From the NCBI GenBank assembly GCA_021798635.1, contig JAJZGH010000183.1, forward strand, positions 1 to 10,445: a stretch of 10,445 bases of DNA, read 5' to 3'. The notes beneath the pieces were generated by a model, which worked only from the letters and a program-made list of their open reading frames with translations, did no database searches and was not told where the DNA came from. Within the stretch, counting starts at the first letter, position 1. Each line of letters opens with the position of its first letter. This document shows, piece by piece, positions 6,339 through 10,445 of the stretch. A program made the translations under genes and the position numbers. The stretch is from Planctomycetota bacterium. Lineage in GTDB: Bacteria; Planctomycetota; Phycisphaerae; WQYP01.

Positions 6339-9300
6339 CCCGTTACGCAGCGTTGCCACCTTGCTTCCATTTTGGCTGGCTTTTCTGGCCAAGGGGTCTT
6401 TAATTCTACTGGCCGCTTCTATCACCGCGATTTCTCTGCGGAAGACCACCGCGAGCCTGCGTCACAATATCTGGCTGGCGGCAATCTGCGCAGCTTTGCT
6501 GATGCCCTTTGCACAGGCGTCTCTGCCAGCCTGGAGACCCGCGTGGCTCGCTACTGTATGGATACATAATTCTCAGTCCACGGTGACGGCACGGGCTAAA
6601 CTCCCGGCGCCGCCGCGCTTGGCGAACGGTTGGCACCTCTCAAACCGCGCGGCACAGCCGATGCCCGCCAGCGGCAAGGCGGAATATCGCGGAAGGTTGG
6701 CGCAGCAATCGAGCATTTCAGTGCCACTCGGCGGTGCGCTGACGGCTAAAGGTCCCGCCCACAATCCGGCGACGGACTTCAACCCGCTTGCCTGGCTGTT
6801 TTTGGCGTGGGGTCTGGGCGCGGTGCTGTTAATTCTTCGACGGGTGCGCGCTGAGGCGGCCCTGCGGAAATTGGTTCGCGCCTCTGCCTCCGCGGATATG
6901 CAGTTGCATGGGGCTTTAGATATGGCCAAAGCCGAAATTGGAATCCGCCGCACCGGATCGCCGCGACTCATGATTTCGGATGCGCTGCAGGTTCCATGCA
7001 CCGTCGGATTTTTCCGCCCAATCATCCTGCTGCCCGCCGCCGCCTTAGTGTGGCCGGCTGATCGGTTGCGTGCCGTATTGCTGCACGAGTTGGCACATGT
7101 GCGACATCTGGATTGCCTTTGGCTGCTTGTCGGGCAGATTGTGCGGGCTTTGTATTGGCCCAACCCGCTGGCGTGGCTGGCGGCGAGCCAATTAAGATCA
7201 ACATGCGAAGAAGCCTGCGACAACCGCGTGCTGCGCTGCGGGCGCGAGGCTGCGGATTATGCCGACGACCTTGTCGCAATTGCCGGATCGTTGCAGCCTC
7301 CTTGCAGTACCCCAGTTGCCGCTGTGGCCATGGCGCGGCCATCAACCTTGAAATACCGCGTGCTGGCGATCCTTGATGAACACCGCAACCGGCGCGGAAT
7401 CACAGCCCCGGTGCTGGCGATCATTCTACTGCTGACCCTTGTATTTTTAGTATGTATTGGCACCCTGCACGTCGGACGTGGGATGGCGAGCGTCGCTGCG
7501 ACCCCGGCGTTATCCACCCCTCATCTGGCCTCGACCAGATCGGAAACACCGGCTGGTAAGCAACGCATGTTGCATCTGGTTATTACCGGCCCAACGGGCC
7601 GACGCATGGGCCGCGCAAAAGTTTACTGCACACTTGCGTCCGATCGATTCTATTGGATTCCCATCACGACAACCTTCCGCGGAACGGCGGATTCGCTGGG
7701 GCGCATTGCTGTGCCGATTCCGCGCAACCGACTTTGGCCGTTTGAGGTTCATGTACAAGCCCCGCATCATGTTAGAATACTTGTGTCATGGCGGCCCAAG
7801 CCGTTCAATAAACCAATCAAAGTGCCATCTCATTTGCGCGTGATGTTACCCAGAGGGACCAAAATTGGCGGGATCGTTTTGGGGCCGCACGGGAATCCCG
7901 CCGTGGGGGTGCATGTGTTTCTGCAGTTGGCCATGTACTACACGGGGCAGCGGTTCGGCCCGCTTGAGCGTGTGGACCCTGCGGATATTACGACGGTTTC
8001 AACGGCGGGCGGAAAATGGTCATGCGATGAGGCACCCTCCCGTTTGCGAGGGATGGTTCTCATCGGCAACTGGAGCCACCGCTTCGTCACGCACACCGGG
8101 AACAGGAGAACCCAAGCTGTAAAGTCGCTGACAGCTTTGCGCGACGGCAGTCTTATAGTAAAGCTCCAGCGCGGAGTAAAAATAAACGGAACCATTCTTG
8201 GGCCTGATGGACAGCCCCTGGCCCATGCGAAAGTCGGGTTTGGGGGCCAGCCCAGGGGTGGCTACTATGGATTTGAGCCTCCGCCAATGACTACGGACAG
8301 CCTTGGCCGCTTTTCATGGGTGGCACAGGCGGGCAAAATAGTAACCCTTACCGCCTGGGCACCACGCTGCGCACCGCAAACAAAGGACTTCAAACTGGGC
8401 GCAACACCACAATCCGTTTCATTTCATCTTGAGCCGGGGAGAACCGTAAAAGGGCGCGTACTGGACCGCTCCGACAAGCCGATTGCCGGGGCCGTTCTCT
8501 CGCCCGACCGGGCCGACGGCATGAGCTTCCTTGGTGACGCTTACGTACAAATGGTCTGGATGCCGGCGCTGCGCACGAATGGCGATGGCCGGTTCGTCTG
8601 GCATCATGCACCGCCGGGAGCGCTCCAATTTGATGTAACCACTGGCGGATGCGCTACGGTGAGTTGGACCGTCGAACCGACCTCCCGAAAGCCCCGCTTG
8701 ATGCTCTACCCGCCCGTGCGCATTCGTGGGACCGTAGTTGACGCGAAGACTGGCTTGCCAATCAAAAAATTCACGGAAATCCTGGGAACCGAATTTACCA
8801 GTTCGCCACCGGCTCCCCACCCCGTCCTGCAGTTTGATTGGCCAAATCCCCGGACGGGCCATAATGGGCGGCTAAAAATCCACCTCCATTACACGTACAC
8901 AAAGGCCGGCATGGGCCTGCTGATCCAAGCGCCCGGCTACAAGGCGGTGCAATCGGGCATTTTCCACCGGAACCAAGCAGTGGTGGATATGCACTTTGCG
9001 ATGGTGCGAGCACCGAACCTCGTAGTGAAGATTATCAATAATCGAAGGCGACCTGTCGGCGGAGCCACCGCGGTAATCGTGCAGGCGGGCCCGGTGCCAT
9101 TTACTATTGCTAATGGCCGCTATCCCTACCTCGACCGGGAGCGGTTGGTTTCCAACGCCAAGGGCTATGTGAGATTTCCGCCTCAAAGAGGCAAATTCCG
9201 ACTATTGGTGCTCGCGCGGCAAGGATATGCCGATCTAGGGGAAAATCAGCTTCCCAAATCGGGCGTCGTGCGCTTAATCCCCTGGGCAAAGATCATTGGC

Positions 9301-9600
9301 CATGTAGTGGTTGGCGGAACACCCGTGGCCGGATGGCCGGCAACTTCGGCTTGGCGAGATTTTGTTGGCTCCGGTTTCAATTCCTCGAATCCGGAAATTT
9401 GGATGTCCTCCGATACCAGGAGCGATCACGCCGGAAACTTCGTCCTTACGCATATTCCGGAAGGCCGGGTAAGGGTAAGCATGTACAAAATGCCTCCGGG
9501 GCCGAACACTACGGGAATTCCTGGCAGCGAAATAAAGTGGCTTCATATTAAGCCCGGCCAAGTGGTGCATGTGTCGCTCTCAGCCCCGGCATCAAAATAG
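6325..9600 (+). CDS. BlaR1-like M56 metallopeptidase with tandem carboxypeptidase-regulatory-like modules
   Basis: A 1091-residue membrane zinc protease, partner of the upstream BlaI. Membrane helices lie near 13-37, 48-66, 153-171 and 360-380, the BlaR1 arrangement. The M56 domain lies between the third and fourth: HELAH at 254-258 binds zinc, and E295 in EEACD (295-299) is the likely third ligand. In this family the protease acts on the cytoplasmic side and leads to loss of the repressor. The tail (about 410-1091) should be outside the membrane. I see no penicillin-binding sensor. Instead there are about seven modules of roughly 95 residues, starting near 415, 513, 619, 708, 799, 898 and 989. 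Several open with patterns such as GTILGPDGQPLAHAKV, VKGRVLDRSDKPIAGA and GTVVDAKTGLPI and contain a TxxxGxF-like turn. These resemble carboxypeptidase-regulatory-like (CarboxypepD_reg) beta-sandwich folds. The ATG at 6325 lies inside blaI, with a run of Gs upstream. The signal sensed is unknown. Confidence 0.92.
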   Translation: MTVISPLRSVATLLPFWLAFLAKGSLILLAASITAISLRKTTASLRHNIWLAAICAALLMPFAQASLPAWRPAWLATVWIHNSQSTVTARAKLPAPPRLANGWHLSNRAAQPMPASGKAEYRGRLAQQSSISVPLGGALTAKGPAHNPATDFNPLAWLFLAWGLGAVLLILRRVRAEAALRKLVRASASADMQLHGALDMAKAEIGIRRTGSPRLMISDALQVPCTVGFFRPIILLPAAALVWPADRLRAVLLHELAHVRHLDCLWLLVGQIVRALYWPNPLAWLAASQLRSTCEEACDNRVLRCGREAADYADDLVAIAGSLQPPCSTPVAAVAMARPSTLKYRVLAILDEHRNRRGITAPVLAIILLLTLVFLVCIGTLHVGRGMASVAATPALSTPHLASTRSETPAGKQRMLHLVITGPTGRRMGRAKVYCTLASDRFYWIPITTTFRGTADSLGRIAVPIPRNRLWPFEVHVQAPHHVRILVSWRPKPFNKPIKVPSHLRVMLPRGTKIGGIVLGPHGNPAVGVHVFLQLAMYYTGQRFGPLERVDPADITTVSTAGGKWSCDEAPSRLRGMVLIGNWSHRFVTHTGNRRTQAVKSLTALRDGSLIVKLQRGVKINGTILGPDGQPLAHAKVGFGGQPRGGYYGFEPPPMTTDSLGRFSWVAQAGKIVTLTAWAPRCAPQTKDFKLGATPQSVSFHLEPGRTVKGRVLDRSDKPIAGAVLSPDRADGMSFLGDAYVQMVWMPALRTNGDGRFVWHHAPPGALQFDVTTGGCATVSWTVEPTSRKPRLMLYPPVRIRGTVVDAKTGLPIKKFTEILGTEFTSSPPAPHPVLQFDWPNPRTGHNGRLKIHLHYTYTKAGMGLLIQAPGYKAVQSGIFHRNQAVVDMHFAMVRAPNLVVKIINNRRRPVGGATAVIVQAGPVPFTIANGRYPYLDRERLVSNAKGYVRFPPQRGKFRLLVLARQGYADLGENQLPKSGVVRLIPWAKIIGHVVVGGTPVAGWPATSAWRDFVGSGFNSSNPEIWMSSDTRSDHAGNFVLTHIPEGRVRVSMYKMPPGPNTTGIPGSEIKWLHIKPGQVVHVSLSAPASK

Positions 9601-9648
9601 GGAACAGTCCCAAAAACAACTTCCTGATCTGTGCTGCGCTTGAAATCG

Positions 9649-9675
9649 CCACCACCGGCAGAGCCGGCGGCTATG
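9649..9675 (+). repeat. 27-base repeat left of csrA, with hairpin
   Basis: This matches the reverse strand of 10258-10284 at 24 of 27 positions, so the two copies face each other across csrA. The core CCGGC-AGA-GCCGG is a perfect small hairpin, extendable to 8 base pairs with one mismatch. It lies between the convergent ends of the M56 and csrA genes, where a transcription end would be useful, but no T-tract follows on either strand. Confidence 0.5.
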
Positions 9676-9749
9676 TGAGGGATGGCAAGTCGGGTTTTGG
9701 GAAGGTTAATCGTGACCCGTTCCTAAGCGATGCATGTTGGTGCCCAGCT

Positions 9750-10037
9750 TCACGCGATTTTTTCATCCGGCGGCTCGGCGATTGGGGCGGGCGGCGTGGC
9801 GGCCGGCGCAGCGACGGAATCGGCGTCAAACCGGAGTTGGCGATCCGCGTCGGCCTTTTCCAGAGGAGTTTTGTCGTTGGGGTGCATGCGCCGCCAGATT
9901 TCATCGCGGTCTACCGACACTTCGCGCGGGGCCTGAATCGCCAGGCGAACGCTGCCGCGCGACCACTTCACCACTTTCACTTCGATTTTGCCGTCAATAA
10001 TGATGCTCTGCCCTTCGCCACGGCTTAATGCCAGCAT
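9750..10037 (-). CDS. csrA: Carbon storage regulator CsrA, with C-terminal extension
   Basis: A 95-residue CsrA/RsmA-family RNA-binding protein. It acts as a dimer that binds GGA motifs in mRNA leaders and so controls translation and stability. Residues 1-50 align without gaps to the classical protein: MLALSRGEGQSI at the N-terminus with L4 and R6, IEVKVVKWSRGSVRLAIQAP, then VSVDRDEI with the RNA-contacting R44. Position 43 is Asp where E. coli has His. Residues 51-95 are an extra polar, Ala/Pro-rich tail, since the usual length is about 60; it is probably disordered. AAGGG lies 6 bases before the ATG at 10037. No flagellar gene or fliW is in the window. It is transcribed alone, towards the M56 gene. 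Confidence 0.95.
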   Translation of the reverse strand: MLALSRGEGQSIIIDGKIEVKVVKWSRGSVRLAIQAPREVSVDRDEIWRRMHPNDKTPLEKADADRQLRFDADSVAAPAATPPAPIAEPPDEKIA

Positions 10038-10139
10038 TGTCCACCCTTTCGACGCGATTTCTCAATACACCATCAACCACAGGAGGCAGGCATTACATCG
10101 CGGGTCCGGCCCATCCATGGCATTGCGGTTCCTTGCAAC
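10038..10139 (-). promoter_or_regulatory. csrA leader with GGA motifs, possible autoregulation
   Basis: The predicted leader of about 100 bases carries four GGA triplets on the minus strand: 10132-10130, 10116-10114, 10107-10105 and 10042-10040. The third lies in the loop of GGG-CCGGA-CCC (10112-10102), the type of hairpin CsrA prefers. The last overlaps the ribosome-binding region two bases before the ATG. CsrA binding its own leader is known in other bacteria; here it is inference. Confidence 0.4.
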
Positions 10140-10145
10140 CGGGAA

Positions 10146-10154
10146 ATTATAGCA
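10146..10154 (-). promoter_or_regulatory. Extended -10 promoter of csrA
   Basis: On the minus strand TGCTATAAT (10154-10146) is a perfect extended -10 element (TGN plus TATAAT). No good -35 is visible at 16-18 bases, which extended -10 promoters tolerate. The start is predicted near 10139. Confidence 0.6.
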
Positions 10155-10445
10155 ATAGAAAGAGAAAATTGCCTGTGCCGTCAGATTACCGCCGCGGAAC
10201 ATCCGCCACGCAATCGGACGTGGCGATATTTCCGGGCCACACGGTCGTGCAACTTCCCGTAGCCGCCGGCTGTGCCGGTTGTGGAACAGACCATAAAGGC
10301 ACTTCGGACAGACTCCTGGCTTGTCGGCACCAATGGCCGTGGTTTGCCTCTGATTCAGCATTATTTCGGCAATGCCCCGAAAAATTGCCACGCCCGCCAC
10401 CGACCGGCTGTTGCCCATCATCTCATTTCCTCGGTCTGGCTTTTT
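10152..10445. other. Stretch without a supported gene upstream of csrA
   Basis: An open frame runs on the minus strand from an ATG at 10421 to 10062, with GAGGA a few bases upstream. However, it resembles no family I know, its last third reads through the csrA promoter and leader, and its composition is odd. The stretch holds a 7-base-pair hairpin (CGCCACG at 10204-10210 with CGTGGCG at 10219-10225) and the repeat at 10258-10284. A decayed gene or an intergenic region are both possible. Confidence 0.4.
10258..10284 (-). repeat. 27-base repeat right of csrA, inverted copy
   Basis: The inverted partner of 9649-9675, with three mismatches in 27. Its core on the minus strand is CCGGC-ACA-GCCGG, again a perfect hairpin; the loop change keeps the stem. 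It lies about 120 bases upstream of the csrA start site. Confidence 0.5.

Noticed and set aside
6325..9600. True beta-lactam sensor BlaR1
   Set aside because: The protease and membrane layout fit, but no transpeptidase-like sensor domain or beta-lactamase gene is visible.
10062..10421. 119-codon minus-strand open frame with GAGGA before the ATG
   Set aside because: It matches no known family, and its C-terminal third crosses the csrA promoter and leader and has an odd composition. Kept only as an unresolved stretch.

Overview
The window looks like a piece of a Planctomycetota chromosome, possibly Phycisphaerae-like. This is inference from gene content: a DUF1844 protein, a CcsB/CcsA (System II) cytochrome c assembly pair with a large N-terminal domain on CcsA, a BlaI repressor paired with an M56 protease that carries a long beta-sandwich tail, and a lone CsrA. 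No rRNA, tRNA, CRISPR array, transposase or phage gene was seen.

Layout. Bases 1-289 hold no gene but contain intergenic repeats. Bases 290-5245 are a four-gene minus-strand operon read in the order ccsB/resB, ccsA, osmC-like, DUF1844, with gaps of 24, 43 and 50 bases and a clear Shine-Dalgarno before each start. Bases 5246-5942 are a long divergent intergenic region. It holds a perfect CRP/FNR-type dyad midway between two divergent -10 boxes, a sigma-54-type promoter with no gene behind it, a second copy of the repeat found at 110-290, and a strong sigma-70 promoter bracketed by two palindromic operators. Bases 5943-9600 are a plus-strand two-gene operon, blaI and a BlaR1-like M56 metallopeptidase, overlapping by 14 bases. 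Bases 9750-10037 are csrA on the minus strand, with an extended -10 promoter and a leader of about 100 bases rich in GGA. The rest (10152-10445) holds no gene I can support.

How the genes work together. CcsB and CcsA form the haem export and ligation machine for c-type cytochromes outside the cytoplasmic membrane. The CRP/FNR-like site in front of the operon suggests respiratory or redox control. The thiol-peroxidase-like OsmC protein fits that theme, but its link is only by position. BlaI and the M56 protease form a signal-transduction pair: the membrane protease should inactivate the repressor when its outer domain senses something. That outer part is not the penicillin-binding sensor of BlaR1 but about seven tandem carboxypeptidase-regulatory-like modules, so the signal is unlikely to be a beta-lactam. 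Two operators of identical geometry, centred four helical turns apart, argue for autorepression and give a search pattern for the rest of the regulon.

Most notable: the paired BlaI operators, the sensor swap in the M56 protein, the symmetric CRP/FNR-type divergent promoter, the orphan sigma-54 promoter abutting a repeat, and the repeat copies on either side of the cytochrome operon.
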